From the NCBI RefSeq assembly GCF_014205685.1, contig NZ_JACIIU010000001.1, forward strand, positions 62,001-126,000: DNA of 64,000 nt, given 5' to 3'. The position numbers and the translations under genes are program-made. Source of the stretch: Paenochrobactrum gallinarii. GTDB lineage: Bacteria > Pseudomonadota > Alphaproteobacteria > Rhizobiales > Rhizobiaceae. Below are positions 28,574 through 38,818 of the stretch, in pieces. How positions within the stretch are numbered: the stretch's first letter is position 1; each line of letters starts with the position of its first letter. The notes below the pieces were generated by a model. It worked only from the letters and a program-made list of their open reading frames with translations, ran no database searches and was not told the DNA's origin.

Positions 28574-28597
28574 TTGGCTTAAGAAATGCCAGCAATA

Positions 28598-28629
28598 CAA
28601 AAACCCCGCTTTTCAGCGGGGTTTTTTAT
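28598..28629. terminator. Bidirectional terminator, bamE / hppA
   Basis: AAAACCCCGCT-TTTC-AGCGGGGTTTTTT, an 11-bp stem with tetraloop and T tract. Confidence 0.93.
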
Positions 28630-28641
28630 GTTTCATTCCAA

Positions 28642-30798
28642 TCAAACCGAATGCGCCAATACGGCCAGCAGCAGCAGGGCCACAATATTGGTGATCTTGA
28701 TCGCCGGATTAACCGCAGGCCCTGCCGTATCCTTATAAGGATCACCCACCGTATCACCCGTGACTGACGCTTTATGGGCTTCCGAGCCTTTCAAATGCAG
28801 CACACCATCTTTATCGGTATAGCCATCCTCAAAGCTTTTCTTGGCATTATCCCATGCTCCGCCACCTGACGTCATAGAAATAGCCACAAACAAGCCATTA
28901 ACGATCACACCAAGCAATGAGGCACCAAGTGCTGCAAAAGCTGCGGACTTCGAGCCGGAAATCAACAACACGCCGAAATAAACCACCAATGGCGCAAGCA
29001 CCGGCAATAATGATGGCAGGATCATTTCGCGGATGGCGGCTTTGGTTAAAATATCCACCGCACGCGCATAATCAGGCCGCTCCTCACCGGTCATAATGCC
29101 CGGATGCTCGCGGAATTGTCGGCGCACTTCATGCACCACGGAGCTTGCAGCCCGCCCCACAGCCGTCATGGCCATCCCGCCAAAGAGGTAAGGAATGAGT
29201 CCGCCAAAGATCAGCCCCGCCACCACATAAGGATTGGAGAGATCAAACGACACTTCGCCCATATTGGCAAAATACGGATATTGGTCGCCATGGGCAGCGA
29301 AATACGCCAAATCATTGGAATAGGCAGCAAAGAGCACCAAGGCGCCAAGTCCTGCCGAACCAATCGCATAGCCCTTAGTGACGGCCTTGGTAGTATTTCC
29401 CACTGCATCCAGCGCATCAGTGGCTTTACGCACCTCACCATCAAGGCCGGACATTTCTGCAATACCGCCGGCATTGTCTGTCACCGGCCCGAATGCATCA
29501 AGCGCCACAATCATTCCGGCGATGCCCAGCATCGCTGTTACCGCGATCGCAGTGCCGAAAAGGCCAGCCAATTGATAGGTCGAAATAATACCACCAACGA
29601 TCACCAAGGCCGGTAATGCGGTTGATTCTAACGACACTGCCAAGCCTTGAATGACATTGGTGCCGTGACCACTGACAGAGGCCTGCGCAATAGAATTGAC
29701 CGGCCGCTTATTGGTGCCGGTGTAATACTCAGTAATCAGCACAATTAATCCGGTGACGATCAGACCGATAACACCGCAGATAAACAAGTTGGTGCCGGTT
29801 ATCACCACTCCACCAACAGTACCCACCTCGCCCCAACCAATCGTTAGCAGATTGGCAACAGCAATGCCGACAACAGACAGAATGCCGGTAGCGATAAGCC
29901 CTTTATAAAGTGCGCCCATAATCGAGCCGGACACGCCAAGTCTGACAAAAAATGTGCCGGCAATGGATGTCAAAACGCAAACACCGCAAATCGCCAGCGG
30001 ATAAAGCATGATGGTTGAAAGCTCAGCATTACCCCCAAAGAAAATTGCCGCCAGCACCATGGTGGCAACAACCGTCACCGCATAGGTTTCAAACAAATCC
30101 GCCGCCATACCAGCGCAATCGCCGACATTATCGCCGACATTGTCAGCAATTGTTGCCGGATTACGCGGATCGTCTTCCGGAATACCTGCCTCTACTTTAC
30201 CCACCAGATCGCCGCCGACATCAGCACCCTTGGTGAAAATACCGCCACCCAACCGTGCAAAAATGGAAATCAGCGAAGCACCAAAACCAAGCGATACCAG
30301 CGCATCAATCACCACGCGATCCGACGGCGCATAACCCAGATAATAAGTCAGCACGAAATAATAAAGCGAAACCCCAAGCAGCGCCAAACCTGCCACCAGC
30401 ATGCCGGTAATAGCACCTGATTTAAAGGCAAGCTCCAGCCCGCCAGCCAAACTGAACGAAGCAGCTTGTGCCGTTCGCACATTGGCACGCACCGAGACGT
30501 GCATACCGATAAAACCGGTCACGCCGGAAAGCACTGCACCAATCAGAAAACCAATCGCAGCGGTGATGGAAAGCAAATACCAGGCAGCCAGAAAAACCAC
30601 CACGCCCACGAGTGCAATTGTTGTATATTGTCGTGTCAGATAGGCCTGCGCGCCTTCACGAATAGCTCCGGCAATTTCCTGCATACGGGCATTGCCCTGA
30701 TCTGCTGCAAGAACTGAACGGGTCGCAAATACGGCATAGACCACTGAAAATAAGCCGCATGCGATAACAAGAAGAAGAACCCCTATGCCAACTTCCAT
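28642..30798 (-). CDS. hppA: Proton-translocating pyrophosphatase, K+-independent type
   Basis: Membrane-integral H+-PPase of 718 residues that couples pyrophosphate hydrolysis to proton pumping. About 16 hydrophobic segments can be traced. The substrate-site motifs are [43 protein letters not shown] and [11 protein letters not shown]. In [21 protein letters not shown] the residue after GNTT is lysine; K+-dependent enzymes have alanine there, so this one should not need potassium. ATG at 30798 has GGGAG eight bases ahead; an in-frame ATG at 30813 is possible. A hairpin-rich leader precedes it. Confidence 0.96.
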   Translation of the reverse strand: MEVGIGVLLLVIACGLFSVVYAVFATRSVLAADQGNARMQEIAGAIREGAQAYLTRQYTTIALVGVVVFLAAWYLLSITAAIGFLIGAVLSGVTGFIGMHVSVRANVRTAQAASFSLAGGLELAFKSGAITGMLVAGLALLGVSLYYFVLTYYLGYAPSDRVVIDALVSLGFGASLISIFARLGGGIFTKGADVGGDLVGKVEAGIPEDDPRNPATIADNVGDNVGDCAGMAADLFETYAVTVVATMVLAAIFFGGNAELSTIMLYPLAICGVCVLTSIAGTFFVRLGVSGSIMGALYKGLIATGILSVVGIAVANLLTIGWGEVGTVGGVVITGTNLFICGVIGLIVTGLIVLITEYYTGTNKRPVNSIAQASVSGHGTNVIQGLAVSLESTALPALVIVGGIISTYQLAGLFGTAIAVTAMLGIAGMIVALDAFGPVTDNAGGIAEMSGLDGEVRKATDALDAVGNTTKAVTKGYAIGSAGLGALVLFAAYSNDLAYFAAHGDQYPYFANMGEVSFDLSNPYVVAGLIFGGLIPYLFGGMAMTAVGRAASSVVHEVRRQFREHPGIMTGEERPDYARAVDILTKAAIREMILPSLLPVLAPLVVYFGVLLISGSKSAAFAALGASLLGVIVNGLFVAISMTSGGGAWDNAKKSFEDGYTDKDGVLHLKGSEAHKASVTGDTVGDPYKDTAGPAVNPAIKITNIVALLLLAVLAHSV

Positions 30799-30820
30799 CA
30801 AGCTAACTCCCATTTCTTTG

Positions 30821-30991
30821 CGATCCGTTCCCCTTTAAGCGGATCGGTTTATCGGCATGAGAGTGCCTTGATGATGAATCCTTGCAGGATCATCATTCGA
30901 TTAATGGATTTGAAATGTGAGCTTAAAAGACAAAACCTTGTTCCAACCCATCATTCAGCATCTTTCACATGCCGTTACACATGAAAGATGC
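30821..30991 (-). other. Hairpin-rich leader upstream of hppA
   Basis: Three stems lie in the 277-base nusB-hppA gap: CGATCCG/CGGATCG (30821-30846), TGATGAATCC/GGATCATCA with one bulge (30870-30897), and GCATCTTTCA/TGAAAGATGC (30958-30991). None has a T tract on the minus strand, so they are not obvious terminators. No known riboswitch consensus was recognised. Confidence 0.4.
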
Positions 30992-31075
30992 GGAACTTAT
31001 ATCTAAAGGTCAAGCTGAAGTTGAAACCGGCCTCAGGCCAATGCTGCCAGCTGTCAAAACCGGCAGCAGGGATCA

Positions 31076-31591
31076 TTATCGTTTATTGCGGCCAGCCGCA
31101 CCACGGCTTTCACCGCGCAATTTAAATGCCAGACGATCCATCACTGCATTGGTCAGTTTTGGTTCTTCTTCACCATAAAAAGCCTTGGCAATATCGACAT
31201 ATTCCGAAACAATGACGGCAGTCGGCACATCTTTACGGGTTTTCAACTCCCAGATACCCGCACGCAAAATTGCACGCAGGGTGGAATCAAGGCGTGACAG
31301 AGGCCAGTCTTCATTCAGTGCTTCATGGATCATCGGATCAATCACGCGCTGTTCAGCGACAACACCGGCCAGAATTGCGCGGAACCACTGCGGGTCGGCA
31401 TCCAGATATTGCGTGCCATCCACTTCCTTGCCCAAACGGAAAGCTTCGTATTCGGCAACAACTTCCGAAATACCCGTTCCGGCCACATCCATTTGATAAA
31501 GTGCCTGCACGGCGGCCAGACGCGCTACGCCGCGCTTGTTTGCTGTACGCGGAGCGGAGGCTACAGGTTGCCCATCATTCGAGGATGTCAT
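31076..31591 (-). CDS. nusB: Transcription antitermination protein NusB
   Basis: NusB binds boxA RNA with NusE (S10) and supports rRNA antitermination. From ATG at 31591 (GGAG nine bases ahead) it has 171 residues with the all-helical NusB domain: [20 protein letters not shown], and the C-terminal [33 protein letters not shown] and [11 protein letters not shown]. Longer frames start at 31636 or 31651 but lack ribosome sites. In relatives ribH precedes it; here ribE is the upstream gene, 219 bases away and behind a hairpin. Confidence 0.95.
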   Translation of the reverse strand: MTSSNDGQPVASAPRTANKRGVARLAAVQALYQMDVAGTGISEVVAEYEAFRLGKEVDGTQYLDADPQWFRAILAGVVAEQRVIDPMIHEALNEDWPLSRLDSTLRAILRAGIWELKTRKDVPTAVIVSEYVDIAKAFYGEEEPKLTNAVMDRLAFKLRGESRGAAGRNKR

Positions 31592-31721
31592 TAATTCGCG
31601 CTCCAAAACTTCTTGTAAAATCTCATTATAACTCATGCTGAAAACCAGCATACCTCATTAGATAAAGCATTTCGCGTTCCTGTGAAATCACCTAAATGCT
31701 CTATTGATACAAAAACGCAAT

Positions 31722-31752
31722 TTACCCGAAAACCGTCCTACAGTTTTCGGGA
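31722..31752 (-). terminator. Probable ribE terminator
   Basis: CCCGAAAAC (31725-31733) and GTTTTCGGG (31743-31751) form a perfect 9-bp stem; the minus-strand continuation TAAATTGCGTTTTT is only moderately T-rich. Confidence 0.6.
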
Positions 31753-31810
31753 TACGTTAATCTCTTTATTCTGCATGCCCTATATGGGCTGCATCAATTT
31801 CAAACAGGCT

Positions 31811-32425
31811 CTAAGCCGATTTTGAAAATTGTGCAAGACGTGCGGCGTAACGAGCGAGCTGATCAATTTCAATATTGACCAAATCACCCACTTTTCGCTC
31901 GCCCCAAGTGGTCACGGACAATGAATGACGGATCAAAAGCACGTCAAATTCATTGCCATCAACACCATTGACGGTCAAAGATGTGCCATCCAGCGCCACT
32001 GAACCCTTTTGTGCAATAAATGGTGCCAAGGGCTCAGGCGCACGTAGTGTAAAGCGAACAGCATCGCCCTCTTCTTCACATGCAATAATTTCTGCCTTGC
32101 CATCCACATGGCCGGAAACCAGATGCCCGCCCATTTCATCGCCAAGCTTCAATGAGCGCTCAAGATTGATCGGCGTGCCGGTTTTCCATTCAGAAATAGT
32201 GGTGAGACGCAGCGCCTCTTCCCATGCCTCCACCTCAAACCAACGGGCATTACTGCCCTTTTCAGGCAGCGCAACCACAGTCAGACAAACGCCCGAACAT
32301 GCAATGGAAGCCCCCAGATCAATCTCGGACGGATCATAGGCGGTTTCAATGCGCAGCAGAACGCCTTCATTCAAAGGTTTAACACGACCAATTTTGCCCA
32401 CATCTGTGACAATACCCGTAAACAT
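31811..32425 (-). CDS. ribE: Riboflavin synthase, alpha subunit
   Basis: Dismutates two 6,7-dimethyl-8-ribityllumazine molecules to riboflavin and the pyrimidine precursor. 204 residues built of two lumazine-binding barrels: MFTGIVTDVGKIGRV, SIACSGVCLTV in the first, and GGHLVSGHVDGKAEI, SVALDGTSLTVNGVD in the second. ATG at 32425 overlaps the ribD stop (TGATG). The lumazine synthase that makes its substrate (ribH) is not in this window. Confidence 0.97.
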   Translation of the reverse strand: MFTGIVTDVGKIGRVKPLNEGVLLRIETAYDPSEIDLGASIACSGVCLTVVALPEKGSNARWFEVEAWEEALRLTTISEWKTGTPINLERSLKLGDEMGGHLVSGHVDGKAEIIACEEEGDAVRFTLRAPEPLAPFIAQKGSVALDGTSLTVNGVDGNEFDVLLIRHSLSVTTWGERKVGDLVNIEIDQLARYAARLAQFSKSA

Positions 32426-33558
32426 CAGGACTTCCTCACATATTCTGAATAATGATCAGCGCCAAAATCAGCACTGCGTATTTGCGTAAATTCAGTGTCT
32501 ATATAGTGCTGTAAACCCTCAACAGAAATACCGTCTGCGCCAATTTTGACAGGCGCCTGAAACAGTGTCAGACGATCCGCCAAGCCTTCACGCAGGAATG
32601 AAGCTGCGATTGCAGCACCTCCTTCCACCAGCAAAGTGGAAACGCCAAGTTCAGCTAAATCATTGAGCAATTCCGGCAAAGCAATCTGACCATCGCTCGT
32701 ATCGGTTGCAATAATATGACATCCGGCATTTTGATATTGAATGCGTCTTTCAAGCGGCACATCAACGCCGCAGGCAATCCATAGAGGTACATGTCCCGCC
32801 GTCTGCACCAGCTTTGAACCAAGCGGTAACCGCAATGCACTATCCAGCACAATGCGGATTGGCGAGCGATGCGCCATCCCGTCCAACCGGCAGGTGAGTT
32901 CCGGATCATCTTCCAGCGCCGTTGCAATACCGATTAAAATGGCATCACTTTCCGCGCGCATCAAATGGCTTTGTGAACGCGCAACCGAACCGGTAATTGC
33001 CACCTGTCCAGAGCCACGTATTCCGATAAAACAATCTTCAGAAAGCGCTAACTTTACAGTAACTTCCGGCCTTTTCTTAAAGGAGCGAACGAGGTATCCG
33101 GCAAGCTGATTGGCAGCGATATGCCCCAGCACATTTTCATGCACTTCGATGCCCGCTGCACGCAGCATCGCATAGCCTTTGCCGCTCACACGATCATCCG
33201 GATCATTGGCTGCGGCAACCACACGGGCAATGCCGGCACTGATCAGCGCCTCGGCACAAGGTGGTGTTTTGCCATGATGGGCGCATGGTTCCAGCGTTAC
33301 ATAGGCTGTGGCACCGCGCGCATTTTCGCCCGCTTGCGCCAAAGCTTCGCGCTCGGCATGCGGACGGCCACCAAGAGCGGTAACACCACGCCCGATGATA
33401 ACGGGACCAAAACCATTATCTTTGACAATTAAGGTTCCGACAGACGGATTGGTGGAGGTCAGCCCAAGATTGCGTCGCGAATAACGAATCGCAGCGGCCA
33501 TAAAGCGCAAATCCTGCGCTGTAATTTCATCCTGATGAAGCCCTTCACGATCAGGCAT
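32425..33558 (-). CDS. ribD: Bifunctional diaminohydroxyphosphoribosylaminopyrimidine deaminase / 5-amino-6-(5-phosphoribosylamino)uracil reductase
   Basis: Catalyses the second and third steps of riboflavin synthesis from GTP. 377 residues. The N-terminal zinc deaminase (about residues 15-150) has GGRPHAEREAL (His ligand, Glu proton shuttle) and TLEPCAHHGKTPPC (two Cys ligands). The C-terminal reductase has VTVKLALSEDCFI, the NADPH-binding ESDAILIGIATALEDDP and LLVEGGAAIAASFL. ATG at 33558 abuts the nrdR stop codon with no gap, and its stop overlaps ribE: one tight operon nrdR-ribD-ribE. Confidence 0.97.
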   Translation of the reverse strand: MPDREGLHQDEITAQDLRFMAAAIRYSRRNLGLTSTNPSVGTLIVKDNGFGPVIIGRGVTALGGRPHAEREALAQAGENARGATAYVTLEPCAHHGKTPPCAEALISAGIARVVAAANDPDDRVSGKGYAMLRAAGIEVHENVLGHIAANQLAGYLVRSFKKRPEVTVKLALSEDCFIGIRGSGQVAITGSVARSQSHLMRAESDAILIGIATALEDDPELTCRLDGMAHRSPIRIVLDSALRLPLGSKLVQTAGHVPLWIACGVDVPLERRIQYQNAGCHIIATDTSDGQIALPELLNDLAELGVSTLLVEGGAAIAASFLREGLADRLTLFQAPVKIGADGISVEGLQHYIDTEFTQIRSADFGADHYSEYVRKS

Positions 33559-34047
33559 TTAATCGTCCGTTTGCTTGACAGCAGGTGCTGCCGGAGCATC
33601 ATCATTCAATTCATCAATCACATTATGAAAATCAAGCGCTTCGCTGAAATTGCGATAGACAGAGGCAAAACGGATATAGGCAATATCATCAATGCCCTTC
33701 AATGCATCCATCGCCAGACGACCAATTTCATCGGAATGAATTTCTGCTTCGCCTGAGCTTTCAAGCTGGCGCACAATACCCGAAATCGCACGCTCCACCC
33801 GCTCCGGGTCAGCATCCCGTTTGCGCAAGGCCACCTGAATGGAGCGGGTAAGTTTATCGCGGTCAAACGGCACTTTACGGCCGCTCTTTTTCAGCACCAT
33901 CAGATCGCGCAACTGGACGCGCTCAAAGGTGGTAAAACGCCCCGCACAAACCGGACAGACACGACGGCGACGAATAACGGCACCATCCTCTGCAGGGCGG
34001 GAATCTTTAACCTGAGTGTCATCAGACTGGCAAAAAGGACAGCGCAT
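33559..34047 (-). CDS. nrdR: Transcriptional repressor NrdR
   Basis: ATP/dATP-sensing repressor of ribonucleotide reductase genes. 162 residues from ATG at 34047: N-terminal zinc ribbon MRCPFC...[18 protein letters not shown] (four cysteines) and the ATP-cone domain with [16 protein letters not shown] and [13 protein letters not shown]. It is first in the nrdR-ribD-ribE operon; glyA lies upstream on the same strand behind a terminator. Confidence 0.97.
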   Translation of the reverse strand: MRCPFCQSDDTQVKDSRPAEDGAVIRRRRVCPVCAGRFTTFERVQLRDLMVLKKSGRKVPFDRDKLTRSIQVALRKRDADPERVERAISGIVRQLESSGEAEIHSDEIGRLAMDALKGIDDIAYIRFASVYRNFSEALDFHNVIDELNDDAPAAPAVKQTDD

Positions 34048-34151
34048 GGGCAACTTTCATAACCGCTCAGCATGAATGCTGATTGTGATTCTGGTTTCTC
34101 AAGATAACCGATCACCTGAGAAGCGCATAATCAAAGCGGTAAAATAATGTG

Positions 34152-34195
34152 GAGAAGAAAAACCCTGCGCAACCGGTTGATCACGCAGGGTTCAA
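34152..34195 (-). terminator. glyA terminator
   Basis: AACCCTGCG and CGCAGGGTT with a 13-base loop, followed on the minus strand by TTTTTCTTC. Confidence 0.85.
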
Positions 34196-34217
34196 ACTTA
34201 GTCAACTACCTGAGCAT

Positions 34218-35516
34218 TCAGCCCTGATAACCATACATCGGGAAGCGGTCGGTCAGGCTGATAACCTTGTTCTTCACGGCTTCTTCAACGGCAGCATTGC
34301 CTTCATCCGAGTTGGAAGCCTTCAAACCATCCAGTACTTCGCCGATCAGATTACCGATTTCGGTAAATTCTGCTGCGCCAAAGCCGCGGGTTGTACCAGC
34401 CGGTGTACCCAGACGGATACCGGATGTTACAAAAGGCTTCTCAGGATCGAAAGGAATACCGTTTTTGTTACAGGTAATATTGGCACGGCCAAGAGCTGCT
34501 TCTGCGCGCTTACCGGTTGCATTTTTAGGGCGCAGGTCAACCAGCATCAAATGGTTGTCGGTGCCGCCAGAAACGATATCAAGGCCGCTGCCCTGCAAAG
34601 CCTTTGCCAGTGTGCGGGCATTGTCGACCACGTTCTTGGCATAGGTTTTAAATTCAGGCTGCAAAGCTTCGCCCAATGCAATCGCCTTACCGGCAATGAC
34701 GTGCATCAGCGGGCCGCCCTGAAGACCAGGGAATACAGCCATGTTAAACTTCTTAGCCAGATCAGCATCATTGGTCATGATCATGCCGCCACGCGGGCCA
34801 CGCAGGGATTTATGCGTGGTGGTGGTGCAAACATGCGCATGCGGCACCGGTGACGGATGCTGGCCACCAGCAACGAGACCAGCAATATGCGCCATATCAA
34901 CCATCAGATAAGCGCCGATTTCATCAGCGATTTTGCGGAAGCGTTCCCAGTCCCAAACGCGGGAATAAGCAGTACCACCAGCAAGGATCAGCTTAGGCTT
35001 GGTTTCGCGTGCAATACGCTCAACTTCGTCCATATCGATCAGGTGATCTTCTTCGCTCACACCATAGGAAACAACATTGAACCATTTACCGGACATGTTA
35101 ACCGGTGAACCGTGGGTCAGGTGACCGCCGGAATTCAGATCCAGCCCCATAAATGTATCACCCGGCTGCAACAGCGCGAGGAAAACGGCCTGATTCATCT
35201 GGCTGCCGGAGTTTGGCTGCACGTTGACATATTCAACATTGAACAGCTTTTTCGCACGTTCAATTGCCAGTTCTTCAACCACGTCGACATATTGGCAGCC
35301 GCCATAATAGCGCTTGCCCGGATAGCCTTCGGCGTATTTGTTGGTCAGAATTGAACCCTGCGCTTCAAGAACTGCGCGTGAAACGATATTTTCCGAAGCA
35401 ATCAGCTCGATTTCATGGCGCTGACGGCCAAGTTCGTTGCGAATTGCACCAAAAATATCCGGATCAACTTCTTCAAGTGGCTTGTTGAAAAAAGCATCTA
35501 GATTTGCCTGCGACAT
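34218..35516 (-). CDS. glyA: Serine hydroxymethyltransferase
   Basis: PLP enzyme converting serine and tetrahydrofolate to glycine and methylene-THF. 432 residues, with the PLP lysine in [14 protein letters not shown] and the family blocks [44 protein letters not shown] and [17 protein letters not shown] at 35516 follows a strong GGAGGGA site. Transcribed alone ahead of nrdR-ribD-ribE. Confidence 0.98.
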   Translation of the reverse strand: MSQANLDAFFNKPLEEVDPDIFGAIRNELGRQRHEIELIASENIVSRAVLEAQGSILTNKYAEGYPGKRYYGGCQYVDVVEELAIERAKKLFNVEYVNVQPNSGSQMNQAVFLALLQPGDTFMGLDLNSGGHLTHGSPVNMSGKWFNVVSYGVSEEDHLIDMDEVERIARETKPKLILAGGTAYSRVWDWERFRKIADEIGAYLMVDMAHIAGLVAGGQHPSPVPHAHVCTTTTHKSLRGPRGGMIMTNDADLAKKFNMAVFPGLQGGPLMHVIAGKAIALGEALQPEFKTYAKNVVDNARTLAKALQGSGLDIVSGGTDNHLMLVDLRPKNATGKRAEAALGRANITCNKNGIPFDPEKPFVTSGIRLGTPAGTTRGFGAAEFTEIGNLIGEVLDGLKASNSDEGNAAVEEAVKNKVISLTDRFPMYGYQG

Positions 35517-35633
35517 GGTTTTAATCCCTCCGGTTGCCGATCAAAGCTGCTTGGTAGTTAAGAGCGCGGATTATCATATTTGCCCGACAAGCGCCAATCG
35601 AAAGCTGTGAGAAAAACGCGTTTCCGACAAAAG

Positions 35634-35673
35634 AAACAAAAAAGCCTGTGCGACTTATGCTCACACAGGCTTT
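35634..35673 (-). terminator. Terminator of the L,D-transpeptidase gene
   Basis: AAAGCCTGTG (35641-35650) and CACAGGCTTT (35664-35673), then TTTTTTG on the minus strand. Confidence 0.9.
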
Positions 35674-35700
35674 GATCTGCTCAATTTTGCTCAGAAACAA

Positions 35701-36978
35701 TCAGGCATCGGTGCCGATTGCCAATTCTGCCGCACCATCCATCTTGTAAATATCATCGCGGAACTGCACCACACCGTCACCGGTTGACCATGCCGATACA
35801 TAAACAAAATGCAGCGGAACCGGATCAGCAAGCTGGATCGGACGGTTTTCACCTGACTTGATGGTGTTCTCAATGGTCTGACGATCCCAGCCCGGAGTAT
35901 TTTTCAACAGCCACACATCCAGATCACGCACATTCTGCACGCGCACACAACCGGACGAGTCAAAGCGCATCATCTTGTTGAAATAGCTCTGCTGCGGCGT
36001 GTCATGCATATAAACAGCATGGCTGTTATGGAAATTGATTTTGGTTGAGGACATGGCGTTGATCTTGCCGGGATCCTGACGGAACATCAGGCGCACGGCC
36101 TCATCCGTGTTCCAGTCCACGCTTTCAGGCGGCACTTCCTGCCCCTGCGCATCATAAAGACGAATTTTGTTGCGGGTCAGATAGGTCGGATCTTTACGCA
36201 TCACCGGAATGATATCCTTGAGGATAATCGACTTCGGTGCTGTCCAGAACGGATTAAGAATAACTTCGTGGATTTTGGAAACCAGCAACGGGGTCTGACG
36301 ATCAATCTTACCGACCACCGCCGTATGGCGCTGCGAAACACGGCCGTTTTCATTGGCTTCAATGAGTGCCGCCGGAATATTGACCATCACAAAGCGCTGC
36401 GCATTCACATTGGCAATCTCGTTCAGGCGGCCAAGATTGGTCTGCAACTGACCAAGACGCACATCCACCGGAATATTCATGGCGGAATAAGTAAATTGCC
36501 CCATCACGCCATCAGCCGGCAAGCCGTGACGTGACTGGAAGCGTTTGACACCTGCATCCACATAAGAGTCGAAAGAGCCGGAAAGACCAGCGCTTTGCGG
36601 CAGATCACCGGTAATCATCAAGCGCTTGCGCAAAACGGAAACAGCCGGATCACTCGCGCCCAGTTTCAGCTTGGCATTGCCGGGCACCTGTGGCCAGCCG
36701 CCCTGCATGGCAATATTGCTATATTCAGCAATCGCATTCTGCACATAAGAAACCGTTTGCGGGCTCATCACCGGCTGATTGGTTGCCACCTGCTGCTGGC
36801 TGCTGGTGCTGGCGCGCGCATCAAACTGATCATCCCAGTTGCCTCGGCGCGGAGCGGAAATAATATCATTAAGAGCATTTTGCGCAAAAGCAGATGTTCC
36901 GGCCATTGAAAGCCCGAGACCTGCCGCGCCAAGGCTGGCGGCACCGCGCAAAAACGTGCGTCTGTCCAGTTGAGACAT
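35701..36978 (-). CDS. L,D-transpeptidase (YkuD domain) with peptidoglycan-binding domain, Tat signal
   Basis: 425 residues predicted to crosslink peptidoglycan (3-3 links) or attach proteins to it in the periplasm. The N-terminus has a twin-arginine signal, LDRRTFLRGAASLGAAGLG, ending near AFAQ. A PG-binding helical domain follows (about residues 110-170: LGASDPAVSVLRKRLMITGDL, AGVKRFQSRHGLPADGVMG), then the YkuD domain with HNSHAVYMHDTPQ and the catalytic cysteine in RFDSSGCVRVQNV. The arrangement matches the YcbB/LdtD-like group. ATG at 36978 follows AGGAAAGAG; the frame extends to 37017 without a better site. Confidence 0.93.
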   Translation of the reverse strand: MSQLDRRTFLRGAASLGAAGLGLSMAGTSAFAQNALNDIISAPRRGNWDDQFDARASTSSQQQVATNQPVMSPQTVSYVQNAIAEYSNIAMQGGWPQVPGNAKLKLGASDPAVSVLRKRLMITGDLPQSAGLSGSFDSYVDAGVKRFQSRHGLPADGVMGQFTYSAMNIPVDVRLGQLQTNLGRLNEIANVNAQRFVMVNIPAALIEANENGRVSQRHTAVVGKIDRQTPLLVSKIHEVILNPFWTAPKSIILKDIIPVMRKDPTYLTRNKIRLYDAQGQEVPPESVDWNTDEAVRLMFRQDPGKINAMSSTKINFHNSHAVYMHDTPQQSYFNKMMRFDSSGCVRVQNVRDLDVWLLKNTPGWDRQTIENTIKSGENRPIQLADPVPLHFVYVSAWSTGDGVVQFRDDIYKMDGAAELAIGTDA

Positions 36979-37258
36979 AGCGGTACTCTTTCCTGATTTC
37001 ATGCCTGATTTAAACATTGCTCAATTCCCGAAGCTCACAGCAGCTTTAAAAAGCCTGTCAGACCCGCCACTTTTGCCAAGATAAAAGTATAAACCACAGG
37101 TTTTATGCTAGCCTTTATTTTGTGGCTTATTAATGTCTGTCATGCAGGTTTCAAGTAGTAACAACGCTCAGCCCCTACTCCGGCGCCTTCTACCTTAATG
37201 TGCCCGCAATTTGTTGCAAATCTGACACATAATGACACCATACCAGCTAAGATCAACC

Positions 37259-37693
37259 TTAATCGGTAAAGCGAAAATTATTCTGTTGTCTTCTTTGCCA
37301 GAACAAAATGCCACGCAAAATAATATAAAGCAAAATACAGGCAACATTAACAGCAATAATCTCCGGCCTGTATTCAAACATCCGCGACCAATAACTATAA
37401 ATGCCAATCTCTATGCTTGCGGCGAAAAACCAGATCACCGGCCCCCAGGCTGCGCGCAACCATAGCCCTGTTGCAGCCACCGGAAACAAAATTGCAAGAC
37501 CGACAAAAGCGGTCTGCCATTGCCATGGCATCAGATCAAAGCGCCATAACAGCCCCGGATAAACACCAATCAAGCGCACCCAGTAATAAAGCCCGCACCC
37601 AATCGAATATATTGCCAGCAGCCGGATGAACCAAAGCAAGCCTGTTTCAGCCATTGTCGGGCGCAAACTCTGGCGCAATGTTTCTTCGTGCAT
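37259..37693 (-). CDS. DUF6163-like four-helix membrane protein
   Basis: 144 residues with four hydrophobic segments (LLWFIRLLAIYSIGCGLYYW, FVGLAILFPVAATGLWL, PVIWFFAASIEIGIYS, IIAVNVACILLYIILRG), typical of a small inner-membrane protein. I recall the family from Hyphomicrobiales as DUF6163; no function is known. ATG at 37693 overlaps the stop of the upstream hydrolase gene (TGATG), so the two are translationally coupled. Confidence 0.8.
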   Translation of the reverse strand: MHEETLRQSLRPTMAETGLLWFIRLLAIYSIGCGLYYWVRLIGVYPGLLWRFDLMPWQWQTAFVGLAILFPVAATGLWLRAAWGPVIWFFAASIEIGIYSYWSRMFEYRPEIIAVNVACILLYIILRGILFWQRRQQNNFRFTD

Positions 37694-38739
37694 CAAAGCT
37701 CAAGTTCCCCGTGGCTCAAGGGTGAAAAATACTGATCAACCGCTTCCGGTGTCACATCATCAAGGCTTGCAGGCGTCCAAACTGGTTGTGTGCCTTTTTC
37801 AACCAATGCTGCCCTCACACCTTCATAGAAATCAGGTTTTTCTATCATGTGGCAAGCAAGGCGATATTCCATCTGCATGCGCTCTTTAAATGGAAGCGCC
37901 CTTGCCCGTTTCATTTGTTCAAAAATAACCGCCACACTGGTTGGCGAACGCTTGGCAAGCACTTCCAAAGCGCTGACAGCAAATGAGCTTGTCGCAGCTG
38001 CGTCCTTCAAAGCCGACAAACAAGCCGCCAATGTATCATGGCCAAAACAATCAGCAATCAATGCACGATCATCAGCGGATGTTTCAAAATCCGGATATTC
38101 AAGATGCACCAATGCCTGATCAATATCACCGGTCGCAAACAACACGCGGCGGAACTCCGCAACTTGCTCACTTTTCATCGCATGGGTAGCGATGCCGCTC
38201 TGCAAGCAATCGCCCCAGTGGATAATATTACCGGTCAAGGCCAGATAAATGCCGAAATGCCCTTCCAGCGGCGGCAAAAACACACTCGCGCCCACATCAG
38301 TGAAAAAGCCGATTGCTGATTCAGGCATAGCAAATTTGGTGTTTTCCGTCACGATGCGGTGAGTGCCATGCACAGAAACACCAGCGCCACCGCCCATCGT
38401 AATGCCGTCCAGCAGCGAGATATAAGGCTTCGGAAAAGCTGCAATCTCAGCATTCATGCTATATTCGTCGGCAAACATCTGAAATTCATATTTGCCCTGA
38501 CGACCAAGATGATAAACCTCGACCACATCGCCGCCGGCACAAAAAGCGCGCCCCTCGCCTTCAATCAACACTGCCGCAATGGATGGATCGTCTTTCCATG
38601 CCTCTAAAGCGCGCCTTATTGCTTTGATCATTTCATGGGTCAGCGCGTTCAGCGATTTAGGCCGCGTTAACCGTATCAGTCCGATTGTTCCGTACTGTTC
38701 AAAGAGGATTTGATCGTCTGCGCCAAAGTTAATCTGCAT
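37693..38739 (-). CDS. 3-hydroxyisobutyryl-CoA hydrolase / enoyl-CoA hydratase family protein
   Basis: 348 residues of the crotonase superfamily in the HIBCH subgroup, which hydrolyses 3-hydroxyisobutyryl-CoA in valine breakdown. Features are GTIGLIRLTRPKSLNALTHEM, the oxyanion-hole AFCAGGDVVEVY and DGITMGGGAGVS, and MPESAIGFFTDVGAS with the HIBCH glutamate and following F-DVG. The length (about 350) also points to HIBCH rather than short enoyl-CoA hydratases. ATG at 38739 follows AGAGGAAAAA. Coupled to the DUF6163-like gene. Confidence 0.9.
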   Translation of the reverse strand: MQINFGADDQILFEQYGTIGLIRLTRPKSLNALTHEMIKAIRRALEAWKDDPSIAAVLIEGEGRAFCAGGDVVEVYHLGRQGKYEFQMFADEYSMNAEIAAFPKPYISLLDGITMGGGAGVSVHGTHRIVTENTKFAMPESAIGFFTDVGASVFLPPLEGHFGIYLALTGNIIHWGDCLQSGIATHAMKSEQVAEFRRVLFATGDIDQALVHLEYPDFETSADDRALIADCFGHDTLAACLSALKDAAATSSFAVSALEVLAKRSPTSVAVIFEQMKRARALPFKERMQMEYRLACHMIEKPDFYEGVRAALVEKGTQPVWTPASLDDVTPEAVDQYFSPLSHGELEL

Positions 38740-38783
38740 TTTTTCCTCTCTTGTTTTAAAATGCGGGAGTAAAAAGCAAACCT

Positions 38784-38813
38784 TTACTGTGCCAATGCCG
38801 CTAAAAATATTAT
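38784..38813 (+). promoter_or_regulatory. Candidate promoter for the transcript upstream of hemB
   Basis: TTACTG (38784-38789) and TATTAT (38808-38813) are 18 bases apart, in front of a short non-coding stretch that ends in an intrinsic terminator. Confidence 0.4.
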
Positions 38814-38818
38814 TCTTG

